Part shown: in pieces, positions 35,515-44,419 of the stretch | Numbering within the stretch: position 1 is the stretch's first letter | How the letters are laid out: every line of letters starts with the position of its first letter | DNA from: Pedobacter suwonensis | Lineage (GTDB): Bacteria; Bacteroidota; Bacteroidia; Sphingobacteriales; Sphingobacteriaceae | Direction of reading: 5' to 3' | DNA length: 64,000 nucleotides | Assembly (NCBI RefSeq): GCF_900111825.1 | Contig: NZ_FOJM01000003.1 | Coordinates: 62,001-126,000 of the forward strand | Translations under genes and position numbers: made by a program | Notes under the pieces: generated by a model | The model's database searches: none | What the model was told of the DNA's origin: nothing | Seen by the model: only the letters and a program-made list of their open reading frames with translations

Positions 35515-36276
35515 ATGTTAAGCGAAGAAGTAAAAACAGCCTACGATAATTTTTATACCAATAGCGATGTAGCATGGAGAATGCTCGGCGCAAAATATAA
35601 AGCCCAAAACATTGTCGACGTATGCAAAGGACTAAAACCTAAAAAAGTACTGGAGGTTGGTGCCGGAGACGGCAGCATTTTACATTTTTTAAATGAATGG
35701 CATTTCGCGCCAGAACTTTATGCCTTAGAAATTGCCCAAAGCGGTGTTGACATTATAAAAAGCCGTAAACTTTCCAGTTTAAAAGAAGCCCAAACTTTTG
35801 ACGGTTACGAAATTCCTTATCAAGACAATACATTTGACCTGGTTATTCTTGCGCACGTTCTGGAGCATGTAGAACACGAAAGGCTACTCATCAGGGAATT
35901 AAAACGCGTAGCGAAATACATTGTAGTAGAAGTACCCAAAGACTACCGTTTTGACGTAGACAAACGCATGAAACACTTTCTGGATTATGGGCACATTAAC
36001 ATGTACACTCCAACTTCGCTCAGGTTTTTACTGCGAAGCGAAGGGCTGGAAATTTTAGCAGATAAGGTATCGATGACAGCTACTGAAACCGTAAAGTTCA
36101 ATGAATTTGTGAATAGAAAAGCACCTAAAACGTTTACTAAAACGCTAAAAATAGAACTCGAATACCGGATAAAGAAAACCTTAGGTAATTTGTTAGGGAG
36201 GAAAAAGCAGGAACAGTTTGCCAATGCTTATACCGTTTTAACTCAAAAATCAGATCAAGATCTGCATATATTTTAG
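35515..36276 (+). CDS. Class I SAM-dependent methyltransferase
   Basis: 253 residues, Methyltransf_11-like. Motif I is VLEVGAGDGSIL (about 44-55), ALEIAQSGV forms motif II, and DLVILAHVLEHVEH is motif IV/V with the usual histidine-rich end. The C-terminal 100 residues are an added helical, basic segment. It is 12 bases after the previous gene, in the same run with the flippase. The acceptor is unknown. The operon seems to end here, as a spacer of 238 AT-rich bases follows. Confidence 0.85.
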   Translation: MLSEEVKTAYDNFYTNSDVAWRMLGAKYKAQNIVDVCKGLKPKKVLEVGAGDGSILHFLNEWHFAPELYALEIAQSGVDIIKSRKLSSLKEAQTFDGYEIPYQDNTFDLVILAHVLEHVEHERLLIRELKRVAKYIVVEVPKDYRFDVDKRMKHFLDYGHINMYTPTSLRFLLRSEGLEILADKVSMTATETVKFNEFVNRKAPKTFTKTLKIELEYRIKKTLGNLLGRKKQEQFANAYTVLTQKSDQDLHIF

Positions 36277-36514
36277 TAGTTAAAGTGCATAATAGAGTAA
36301 GATTGTTCAAACTTATATTACCTTAAACTTATATAGTAAAAGCCTTAACTGAATATAGCGTTTATCTAATCGGTCTTTTATCCTAGCCATATAAGAAATA
36401 GAAGAAAATAAAGTTTAATCGCTGCAACCAAACTTTAATTTGATATATTGCAATAGCAATTAAAATCTTTTAAAACGTCCCTAGTTAATTATTTAATAAA
36501 TTATTAATAAAGGA

Positions 36515-36925
36515 ATGTCATTAACCAGAAGTTATTTAAAGGACTTAGTTTACAAGGTAAACGGAGCAGCCATTGAGGTCCATAGAGCATTAGGCCCAGG
36601 CCTTTTAGAAAGCACTTATCATAAATGTATGATTCACGAGCTTGAACTCAGAAATATTAATTTCAGATCAGAGTTAACTATTCCAATAGATTATAAAGGG
36701 TTAATAATTCATTCAGAACTAAGATGTGATTTATTAATTGCGGACTCCCTGGTTGTCGAACTTAAAGCTGTTGAAAACATTGCACCAATCCATGTTGCTC
36801 AACTGTTAACTTATATGAAATTATTAAAATTACCCCTTGGATTAATGATAAACTTCAATTGTTTGCATATTTTTTCTAAAGGCCAAAAAACATATGTAAA
36901 CGAAATATATGAATCAATTTATTAG
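36515..36925 (+). CDS. GxxExxY protein (PD-(D/E)XK nuclease-like fold)
   Basis: 136 residues with the name-giving motif GLLESTY at 29-35. The nuclease-like core is D72 in RCDLLI, E82xK84 in VELKAVE, and Q96 in AQLLTYMKLL. Family members are common and scattered in Bacteroidetes and Planctomycetes. They are related to PDDEXK_3 nucleases, but their function is unproven. The gene sits as a lone insertion between glycan methyltransferases and a glycosyltransferase, in more AT-rich surroundings, which hints at mobility. Confidence 0.88.
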   Translation: MSLTRSYLKDLVYKVNGAAIEVHRALGPGLLESTYHKCMIHELELRNINFRSELTIPIDYKGLIIHSELRCDLLIADSLVVELKAVENIAPIHVAQLLTYMKLLKLPLGLMINFNCLHIFSKGQKTYVNEIYESIY

Positions 36926-37031
36926 TATATTTTTGTCTAAACTTATATGGGCCTTAAATTTCTCATATGGTTAAAGATGTGGTCAACTTATCATTATAGT
37001 TAACCCTATAAATCTTATCTTGTAAAACAAC

Positions 37032-37949
37032 ATGCAAAACCTTGCTCCGATCGCACTTTTCGTATACAACCGTCCGCAACATACTGAGCGAACGTTACAA
37101 TTTCTGCAGCAAAATGAGCTGGCAGCAGAAAGCCATTTGTATATTTTCTCTGATGGTGCCAAAACCGATAACGATAAAGAAAAAGTTGCCGAAGTAAGAA
37201 AAATCATTAAAAAAGCTGATGGCTTTAAATCTGTTAAAGTAATTGAGAGTAAGACTAATGCAGGCTTAGCCAATGCCGTAATTACAGGAGTTACCCAATT
37301 AATTGAAGAGTACGATCAGATAATCGTATTTGAAGATGATCTCATTACTTCTGCACATACCCTGGCCTATTTTAATAATGCCTTAAACCATTACCGGGAA
37401 GAGGAAAAAGTGATGCATATTGGCGCTTATATGTACCCTTTAAATGCAGATGATCTTCCTCAGTCCTTTTTCTACAGGGCTGCAACAAGTTGGGGTTGGG
37501 CAACCTGGGGAAGGGCATGGAAAAATTTTGAACCGAATATTGATGTTCTTCTTAAACAGTTTGATAAAAAGAAGAGCGCTGCATTTTCTATTGATCATAA
37601 AATGAATTTCTGGAAACAGATGCAGGAATTTAAAAAGGGAAAAAACAATAGCTGGGCCATAAGATGGTATGCCTCGATCTTTTTAAAAGGCGGTATAACA
37701 CTTAACCCGTCGCAATCACTCGTGAACAACATTGGCCACGATGGCACGGGCGTGCATTCCGGAATCAATGATATTTATAACGTCATTATCAATCCTAAAC
37801 AAATTGTTGAATTCCCAACCACAATAGCTGAAGACCCAATTGCATATCAAGCCATCAAACGCTTCTTAACTAAGCGAAAAGGCAATATGGTTACACGGGT
37901 GAGACGCTTTGTTAAGGAAAAGCTTACACAATATTTCTCCAAAAAATAA
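37032..37949 (+). CDS. Family 2-like glycosyltransferase
   Basis: 305 residues. The GT-A start is IALFVYNRPQHTERTL (about 7-22), FSDGAK follows, and the nucleotide-sugar DxD-like motif is FEDDLITS (about 98-105). Then comes the conserved SWGWATWGRAW block (about 152-162), typical of this sugar-transferase group. Soluble, no spans. It probably adds a sugar to a surface glycan handled by the nearby flippase. The GxxExxY gene separates it from the methyltransferases. Confidence 0.85.
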   Translation: MQNLAPIALFVYNRPQHTERTLQFLQQNELAAESHLYIFSDGAKTDNDKEKVAEVRKIIKKADGFKSVKVIESKTNAGLANAVITGVTQLIEEYDQIIVFEDDLITSAHTLAYFNNALNHYREEEKVMHIGAYMYPLNADDLPQSFFYRAATSWGWATWGRAWKNFEPNIDVLLKQFDKKKSAAFSIDHKMNFWKQMQEFKKGKNNSWAIRWYASIFLKGGITLNPSQSLVNNIGHDGTGVHSGINDIYNVIINPKQIVEFPTTIAEDPIAYQAIKRFLTKRKGNMVTRVRRFVKEKLTQYFSKK

Positions 37950-37996
37950 TAACAGTTCAACTGTTACTCTTTTAGTTAAAATCGTTCACTGTTGTA

Positions 37997-38032
37997 AGCA
38001 ATTAAAAAAATGACAAACCTTTTTTAATTGCT
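37997..38032. repeat. 13-bp perfect AT-rich inverted repeat
   Basis: AGCAATTAAAAAA (37997-38009) and TTTTTTAATTGCT (38020-38032) pair perfectly, loop 10 bases. No T run follows the stem. It lies between the glycosyltransferase stop and the DUF2383 gene start and could act as an atypical terminator. Confidence 0.55.
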
Positions 38033-38073
38033 CATGTTGATTTTATAACATCGAAACTATAAAAAATAAAGAC

Positions 38074-38529
38074 ATGAAAACGACAACAGAAACAGCGGAG
38101 GTATTGAACGATCTGATCCAGATTAATAACGATCGTATTGAAGGTTATGAAAAAGCACGTCAGGAATTAAAAGATGAAGATGCCGATTTGAAGACATTAT
38201 TTTTAAATATGATAGGCGAAAGCCAAAAATATAAAATGGCGCTGGCAACAGAAGTATCGGCTCTGGGTGAAGATATTGAAACAGGAACCACCAATTCCGG
38301 TAAAATTTACAGGGCCTGGATGGACGTTAAAGCACTATTTACCGGCCATGACCGCAAAACAGTTTTAAACAATTGCGAGTTTGGTGAGGATGCAGCACAA
38401 AATGCATATAAAATGGCTTTAGAGGCAGACGATATCCCATCAAATATCAGAGAATTAATTTCAGACCAGAAAGCAGCTTTAAGAGTGTCGCACGATGAAA
38501 TCAAAAGATTACGTGATGCTCAGGCTTAA
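38074..38529 (+). CDS. PA2169 family four-helix-bundle protein (DUF2383)
   Basis: 151 residues, mostly helical, of the ferritin-like DUF2383/PA2169 type. The blocks are ETAEVLNDLIQINNDRIEGY (about 6-25), the central AWMDVKALFTG, and NCEFGEDAAQNAYKMAL. Such genes often respond to stress; the function is unknown. Monocistronic with its own terminator. Confidence 0.87.
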   Translation: MKTTTETAEVLNDLIQINNDRIEGYEKARQELKDEDADLKTLFLNMIGESQKYKMALATEVSALGEDIETGTTNSGKIYRAWMDVKALFTGHDRKTVLNNCEFGEDAAQNAYKMALEADDIPSNIRELISDQKAALRVSHDEIKRLRDAQA

Positions 38530-38543
38530 GTAATTTAAATATG

Positions 38544-38579
38544 AAAAACTCCTTCGAACATATCGAAGGAGTTTTTTTA
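38544..38579 (+). terminator. Rho-independent terminator after the DUF2383 gene
   Basis: AACTCCTTCGA pairs with TCGAAGGAGTT around a short loop, followed by a run of seven T at 38572-38578. Confidence 0.9.
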
Positions 38580-38585
38580 TTACAG

Positions 38586-38638
38586 CGTCATTCCCGCGCA
38601 GGTAGGAATCTATAAGCTTTGAGTTGGGAATGACGATC
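38586..38638. repeat. Palindrome with CGTCAT/ATGACG ends
   Basis: CGTCATTCCC (38586-38595) pairs with GGGAATGACG (38626-38635), a perfect 10-bp terminal inverted repeat with a 30-base centre. It is the most complete member of a dispersed group. Confidence 0.65.
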
Positions 38639-38664
38639 ACTGACAGAATAAATCAGTCAATAAA

Positions 38665-41280
38665 CTACGATTCCAATTCCCGGTCTAAATGCTCTGTAAC
38701 ACGCTGAATCGTATTATCAATCGTATTACTTAAAATGGTTAGATAAGAACCTTTTTTAGCCGCATCAATGGCCATCTGTAAACATGCGGTACTTTTATGG
38801 TTTATAATAATTTCCTTATCAGGATCAACTTCTTTGATGCCTTTGATTAACAAATCAACCAGTTCCTGCTGCTGTCTGCCGCGGAGATATTTTTCCTGGC
38901 AAATATAAATCTTATCAAACATCTGTGCGGAAATACGGGCGGTTTCCATAATATCCTCATCTCTTCTATCTCCTGTTGCCGAAATAATCCCAACCTGCTC
39001 CGTCGCCTCAACACCTTGAAGGAAAGCTTTTACACCATTAAATCCATCAGGATTATGCGCAAAATCAACCAGTACATTGAAATCTTTGAATCTGAAAATA
39101 TTCATCCTGCCTGGCGTATGTGCTGCCGAAGGGATAAAGGTTTCTAAAGACAAACGGATATCCTCTGGTTTATAACCCCATAAATAGGTTGCTAAGGTGG
39201 CAGCAAGTACATTTTGGATCATAAAATTTACGGCACCACCGAAAGTTAAAGGAATGTGTGTCACTTTATCTACCCTTAATTTCCAATCACCGGTTCTAAT
39301 GGTGATGTACCCATTTTCATAGATGGCAGCAATTCCACCTTTTTTACAATGTTCTTTCACAATAGGATTATTTTCATCCATACTAAAATAAGCAACATTG
39401 CAACGGGCATCTTTAGCAATACGGACACAATAACCGTTATCGGCATTTAATACGGCCCAGCCTTTGCGGCGTACTGCCCCAATCACAACGGCCTTTACCC
39501 TTGTTAAATCGTCAAGATTGTGGATATCAGAAAGCCCCAGGTGATCTTCCTGTATGTTGGTAACCACACCGATATCGCAGGCATTGAATCCTAAACCTGC
39601 CCGTAAAATTCCGCCACGAGCAGTTTCTAATACGGCAAATTCTACTGTCGGATCTTTTAAAATAAACTCCGCGCTCACTGGTCCTGTGGTATCACCTTTC
39701 ATCAGCATGGTATTGTGTACATAGACCCCATCACTGGTGGTAAACCCTACACGTTTGCCATTACTGCGGATAATATGCGCGATTAAACGGGTGGTGGTGG
39801 TTTTTCCATTGGTTCCGGTTACGGCAATGATCGGAATCTGCGACAATTTACCCTGCGGATAAAGCATATCAATTACCGGTGCCGCAACGTTACGCGGCAA
39901 GCCTTCGCTTGGCGCCAGGTGCATTCTAAAACCAGGAGCTGCATTAACTTCCAATACCACACCGCCATTTTCGGTTAATGGTTGAGTAAGGTTCTGTGCC
40001 ATGATATCAATACCGCAGATATCCAATCCGATTACCCTCGAAATCCGCTCACAGATAAAAATATTCTGTGGGTGAACAATGTCTGTAACATCAATAGATG
40101 TTCCTCCTGTACTTAAATTAGCGGTCGATTTTAAATAAACCACCTCTCCTTTTTCCGGAACGGTTTCTAAAGTATATTCTTTTTTAGCCAATAAATCCAA
40201 CGTATCACGATCAACAGCTATTTCGGTTAACACATTCTCATGGCCATAACCACGGCGCGGATCTTCATTTTCCTTGTCAATTAATTCCTGAATGGTATGG
40301 ATCCCGTTTCCTTTTACATGTGCCGGATCACGTTGAGCCGCAGCAACCACTTTATGATCGATAACCAGCACACGGAAGTCAAATCCGGTAATGTATTTTT
40401 CAATAATAACTCTTCTGGAATACGTTTTGGCATATTCAAAAGCCGCCACCGCATCTTCCATTGTTTTAACATTAATGGTTGCACCTTTACCATGGTTACC
40501 ATCAAGTGGTTTGAAAACAAGAGGAAAGCCAACTTTTTTTACAGAAGCTTCCAGATCGTCAGGATTCGAAATCGTTACTCCTGAGGCTACCGGGATGGCA
40601 GCTTCTGTAAGCAACCGTTTCGTTTCTTCCTTATTACTGGCAATATCCACGGCAATACTGCTGGTTTTCTCTGTCATGGTAGCCCTAAAGCGCACCTGAT
40701 TTTTACCATAGCCCAACTGTACCAGAGAACTTTTGTTCAATCGTATCCATGGAATGCTTCTTTTTACTGCTTCTTCTACAATCGAACCTGTACTTGGGCC
40801 TAAAGCTTCAAGTTCACGTATTTCCTTCATCCTTCGGATATCGTGTTCCAGATCATACTCTTCATCGTTGATCAAAGCTTCGGCAATCCTTACTGCTGCT
40901 TCGGCCGAGTAAACCCCTACCTTTTCTTCCAGATAACTAAAAACCACATTATAAATGCCTTCAGTTTTGGTCATACGTGTTCTGCCAAAGCCAGTTTCCA
41001 TACCGGCAAGTGTCTGAATTTCGAGCGCAATGTGTTCTATCACATGTCCCATCCAGGTTCCTTCCTTTACACGGGTAAAAAAGCCGCCTTCAACACCTTT
41101 TGAACAACGGTGGGTAAACATGCTTGGCAGCAGTTTCTCCATCCTTTCGCTAAACCCTTCAATTACGTTGGTTGGTTTTTGCTCTAAATCTTCCAGGTCC
41201 AGTCGCATCTGGATCAATTTCTTCCTGTTAATGGACCATATGTTTGGTCCTCTTAATACTTGTATATTTAATATCTTCAT
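38665..41280 (-). CDS. cphA: Cyanophycin synthetase
   Basis: 871 residues, full length. Makes cyanophycin (multi-L-arginyl-poly-L-aspartate) from aspartate, arginine and ATP; cytoplasmic granule enzyme. The N-terminal domain opens MKILNIQVLRGPNIWS. The ATP-grasp domain (about 215-480) carries PLDGNHGKGAT at 258-268 and EVNAAPGFRMH at about 444-454. The Mur-ligase-like domain has the P-loop GTNGKTTTTR at 489-498, then RGGILRAGLGF and FAHNPDGF. The domain order is CphA1 type. It is divergent from cphB with a 297-base gap. A cyanophycinase and an isoaspartyl peptidase next to it make a complete store-and-release set. Confidence 0.95.
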   Translation of the reverse strand: MKILNIQVLRGPNIWSINRKKLIQMRLDLEDLEQKPTNVIEGFSERMEKLLPSMFTHRCSKGVEGGFFTRVKEGTWMGHVIEHIALEIQTLAGMETGFGRTRMTKTEGIYNVVFSYLEEKVGVYSAEAAVRIAEALINDEEYDLEHDIRRMKEIRELEALGPSTGSIVEEAVKRSIPWIRLNKSSLVQLGYGKNQVRFRATMTEKTSSIAVDIASNKEETKRLLTEAAIPVASGVTISNPDDLEASVKKVGFPLVFKPLDGNHGKGATINVKTMEDAVAAFEYAKTYSRRVIIEKYITGFDFRVLVIDHKVVAAAQRDPAHVKGNGIHTIQELIDKENEDPRRGYGHENVLTEIAVDRDTLDLLAKKEYTLETVPEKGEVVYLKSTANLSTGGTSIDVTDIVHPQNIFICERISRVIGLDICGIDIMAQNLTQPLTENGGVVLEVNAAPGFRMHLAPSEGLPRNVAAPVIDMLYPQGKLSQIPIIAVTGTNGKTTTTRLIAHIIRSNGKRVGFTTSDGVYVHNTMLMKGDTTGPVSAEFILKDPTVEFAVLETARGGILRAGLGFNACDIGVVTNIQEDHLGLSDIHNLDDLTRVKAVVIGAVRRKGWAVLNADNGYCVRIAKDARCNVAYFSMDENNPIVKEHCKKGGIAAIYENGYITIRTGDWKLRVDKVTHIPLTFGGAVNFMIQNVLAATLATYLWGYKPEDIRLSLETFIPSAAHTPGRMNIFRFKDFNVLVDFAHNPDGFNGVKAFLQGVEATEQVGIISATGDRRDEDIMETARISAQMFDKIYICQEKYLRGRQQQELVDLLIKGIKEVDPDKEIIINHKSTACLQMAIDAAKKGSYLTILSNTIDNTIQRVTEHLDRELES

Positions 41281-41577
41281 GTAATGTTTTGTTCGTTTTT
41301 TTTGGCAAAGAGGAATTTTAAGAATCGCTCTTTATACTCCATATCAAGAATGAAATTGATGACTGTAAATTATGCATTTATTTTGAAAACAGACGTTTCA
41401 TTTAGCTAAATCAATTTTAAGGCGTATTTGTTTTATTTTCAAGGGCAATCCTGTTAATTTTAGATTAAAATATTTCAACTTTTGTTAATAAATTGAATAT
41501 TCTTTACAAAAAAAGTCGTGTTTTTTATCTTAAGCCTATATATTTGGGTTTTTCGACACAATTATAATACACAAAGA

Positions 41578-42453
41578 ATGGTTCCGAAAGGTAAACTCAT
41601 CATCATTGGTGGCGCAATAAATACAGGTAGTTTTGCAGAGACTCAGTTTGGGTTACCTGAAAATATGAATTTCTTCGAGCGTGGAATTTTAAAACGGATT
41701 ACTACAGAATCATTAAGAGATATTCAATCCCGTTTCGAGATTATTACCACAGCATCATTAATGCCAGAAAAAGTTGGTGAGGAATATATAAAAGCTTACG
41801 CACAACTAGAGGTTCATAATGTTGGCGTTCTTAATATTACCAACCGCGAAGAAGCCAATTCTGATGAAAATTACGAGCGTATCAAAGCTGCAGACGTAAT
41901 TATTTTTACCGGTGGCGATCAGCTCCGTCTTTCTTCCATCTTTGGCGGAACCAAAACCCATCAGATTCTATTGGAAAAATATAGAAACGAACCTGTAGTT
42001 ATTGCAGGAACTTCGGCCGGAGCTGCTGCAAGCTCCAAAAATATGATTTATCAGGGCAGCAGTAAAGACGCCTTACTAAAAGGAGAGGTTAAAATTACCG
42101 GAGGATTAGGCTTTATTGACGATGTAATTGTAGACACACATTTTGTTCAACGCGGCAGAATTGGCCGTTTGTTGTATGCTGCCGCTAGTAATCCTGGCAT
42201 TTTAGGGATCGGACTCGGTGAAGACACCGGGCTTTTCATTTCTGATGGCCATAAAATGGAAGCCATTGGATCTGGAATGGTAATTTTAGTAGATGGCCGC
42301 ACCATGGCCGATACCAATTTAACCGATGTAGAAATGGGGCAACCTGTTTCCATTAAAAACATGGTAGTCCATGTCATGTGTGATGGAGATGTATACGATT
42401 TAACAGACCATAGCCTGTTGATCCATCATCCAAAGGTTGTGCCTGTAGCCTAG
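41578..42453 (+). CDS. cphB: Cyanophycinase
   Basis: 291 residues from the ATG at 41578-41580 (MVPKGKLIIIGG); a longer frame adds 20 residues that look like spacer. S51-type serine exopeptidase that cuts cyanophycin into beta-Asp-Arg dipeptides. The nucleophile is in GTSAGAA (serine about 147 of this start); TGGDQLRL and the DTHFVQRGR block complete the family pattern. It is divergent from cphA and upstream of an isoaspartyl peptidase, so synthesis and degradation share one intergenic region. Confidence 0.94.
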   Translation: MVPKGKLIIIGGAINTGSFAETQFGLPENMNFFERGILKRITTESLRDIQSRFEIITTASLMPEKVGEEYIKAYAQLEVHNVGVLNITNREEANSDENYERIKAADVIIFTGGDQLRLSSIFGGTKTHQILLEKYRNEPVVIAGTSAGAAASSKNMIYQGSSKDALLKGEVKITGGLGFIDDVIVDTHFVQRGRIGRLLYAAASNPGILGIGLGEDTGLFISDGHKMEAIGSGMVILVDGRTMADTNLTDVEMGQPVSIKNMVVHVMCDGDVYDLTDHSLLIHHPKVVPVA

Positions 42454-42595
42454 AGAGGTTAAGGTGGAGGGCTTAGGGTGTATGGTTTAGCGTTCAAGAT
42501 CTTACTTACCCTGCAAAATTCATTGAGGTTAGCTTAAGGTCTCATCTCTATTCTCTCATATCTTTATCACACATCGCAATACTCAAATCTAACTC
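42453..42595. repeat. Two low-complexity word tracts between cphB and the isoaspartyl peptidase gene
   Basis: 42453-42493 is, in reverse complement, the CCTTAAACC / CACCCTAA word family of 16845-16902. 42538-42595 consists of CTCATCT / CTCATAT words, like 5572-5625, and runs up to the ATG of the peptidase gene. Confidence 0.65.
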
Positions 42596-43438
42596 ATGAA
42601 ACTAATTATACATGGCGGTTTCTTCAGCGAATCGTCTACCAATCAGGAAACGAAAAAAGCTAAACAAGATGCTTTAGCATCAATTGTTACGCTCGGACAT
42701 GAATATCTAAAAACACATACAGCTTTAGAAACCGTTGTTTATACGGTTGCGCTGTTAGAAGATAACGAACTGTTTAACGCAGGTATAGGTTCACAGATCC
42801 AAAGTGATGGAAAAGTAAGGCTAAGTGCGGCACTGATGGATGGTAAAACGGAGAAATTTAGTGGTGTAATTAATGTTGAAGAGATTAAAAACCCTATACA
42901 GGTTGCACAAAAATTACTCGCGTATGATGACCGGGTATTGAGTGGCGACGGTGGCCGGCAGTTTGCCAGAACAAATGGATTTGAATACTTCAATCCAATT
43001 ACCCCGCAGCGCCAGTTAGAATACGAAGCTAAATTAAACCAAAAGAACAACAAAGGAACAGTGGGTTGCGTAGCACTTGATGCAGACGGAAACTTAGCCG
43101 CAGCAACCTCAACCGGGGGAAAAGGATTTGAAATTCCTTGCCGGGTGAGCGATTCAGCAACCGTAGCTGGCAACTATGCCAATCAGCACGCGGGTATTTC
43201 CTGTACCGGAGTAGGAGAAGATATTGTAAGTGGCGCTTTGGCTGCAAAAATTGTAACCCGCATTACCGATGGTTTTTCTTTAAAAGAAGCATCTGATAAA
43301 TCTTTTGCAGAGCTTAAGGCTTTTGATGGCTTTGCGGGTATTGTAGGTATCTCTGCAGCAGGAGAAGTTTACCACTGCGACTCACACCCTTACATGGTTT
43401 GGGCATCTTTTGATGTTAATTTACAGGTATTTAGCTAA
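42596..43438 (+). CDS. iaaA: Isoaspartyl peptidase / L-asparaginase (plant type)
   Basis: 280 residues, Ntn-hydrolase family T2. The self-cleavage and nucleophile site is GTVG with T155, preceded by a linker of about 15 residues. Further marks are NAGIGS (61-66), ATSTGG (170-175), RVSDSATVAGNYAN and GEDI. It should hydrolyse beta-aspartyl dipeptides such as the beta-Asp-Arg released by the neighbouring cyanophycinase to aspartate and arginine. The gap to cphB is 142 bases, filled by repeats, so separate transcription is possible. Confidence 0.92.
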   Translation: MKLIIHGGFFSESSTNQETKKAKQDALASIVTLGHEYLKTHTALETVVYTVALLEDNELFNAGIGSQIQSDGKVRLSAALMDGKTEKFSGVINVEEIKNPIQVAQKLLAYDDRVLSGDGGRQFARTNGFEYFNPITPQRQLEYEAKLNQKNNKGTVGCVALDADGNLAAATSTGGKGFEIPCRVSDSATVAGNYANQHAGISCTGVGEDIVSGALAAKIVTRITDGFSLKEASDKSFAELKAFDGFAGIVGISAAGEVYHCDSHPYMVWASFDVNLQVFS

Positions 43439-43467
43439 AATTAGATTTAAAGTATTATTTTTGTTGC

Positions 43468-44154
43468 ATGACCAAAATTGTATTGGCTTTATTTGGCCTT
43501 TTTGCATCATTACAACTACAAGCTCAAAATCTAGATAAATCTGAGATCCAGGAACCTAATGGTAGTGCGATCAGAATAGCAGTTTCTAAATTTGAGCTGG
43601 AGGATGGGAATTCCTTTTTCGAGGAAGCCGAAGATTTTGAGCGAAAAGGCGACTACAATGAAGCGCTCACCTTATTTGGCAAAGCAGCTTTTGAATATAA
43701 TTCCGTAAAAAACTTCAACAGGTATGGGCTGGCCGTTATCAAGATGAGCAATATGCACTATCAACTTGGCCGTTTTGCCGATGCAGAGCAAATTCTCTTG
43801 AACGTGGCGCTAAAAAATTATTCCAAAACCGGGAACAGGGCAGGAATAATGAACACCTATAACCTTTTAGGCAAAGTTTACCTGGCCAATACAAAATATA
43901 CACAATCGATGTGGTTCTATACCCAGCAAGGTATCCTGGCAAAACAGTTAAAAAGCAACAATGCCTATATCGAATCTATTTTAGGCATTGTTCAGGTAAA
44001 AATTAAAAAGAAAGACTTTACACTCGCGCTGAGAGATCTAAAATCGGCCGAATGGCTGGCTAATTCCATCAAAACCACCCAATATAAAGCACAGATTAAA
44101 GATGCAAGGGAAATGATTGCCAATAAAACCGGCAAAAAGGTAAATCCAAGCTAA
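43468..44154 (+). CDS. TPR-containing exported protein
   Basis: 228 residues; the signal peptide ends near LQAQN (residue 20). Three or four tetratricopeptide-like helices follow: GDYNEALTLFGKAAFEYN, GRFADAEQILLNVALKNY, NTYNLLGKVYLANTKYTQ and DFTLALRDLKSAEWL. No catalytic motif; probably a scaffold. It starts 29 bases after the isoaspartyl peptidase gene. A TATTTTTG box (43456-43463) right before the ATG could be its own -7 element. Confidence 0.8.
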   Translation: MTKIVLALFGLFASLQLQAQNLDKSEIQEPNGSAIRIAVSKFELEDGNSFFEEAEDFERKGDYNEALTLFGKAAFEYNSVKNFNRYGLAVIKMSNMHYQLGRFADAEQILLNVALKNYSKTGNRAGIMNTYNLLGKVYLANTKYTQSMWFYTQQGILAKQLKSNNAYIESILGIVQVKIKKKDFTLALRDLKSAEWLANSIKTTQYKAQIKDAREMIANKTGKKVNPS

Positions 44155-44321
44155 TAAGCAACATATTCCGTTAATTCTCCTCCATTTGTTTTAAGATAGC
44201 TATAAGCGGCTGTAATCAAATAAATTTTGTATTCGGGTTAAAACAAAAAATAATAGTCAACGTTCTACATAAGAAATTGTTAAATAAAGAGCTTTTAGTT
44301 AGATTTGATAAAATTTTAACA

Positions 44322-44350
44322 AGAGACGGTAATAATGCTGTCTCTTTTTT
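44322..44350 (+). terminator. Rho-independent terminator before the prc-like gene
   Basis: AGAGACGG (44322-44329) pairs with CTGTCTCT (44338-44345), with one G-T pair; the T run is 44343-44350. It lies 167 bases after the TPR gene. Confidence 0.75.
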
Positions 44351-44419
44351 GTTTTTTTGCTAAAATGGTATCATATTGGCTATATAGAATTGGAAATGGA
44401 TTTTAAATCATTTAAAGAA

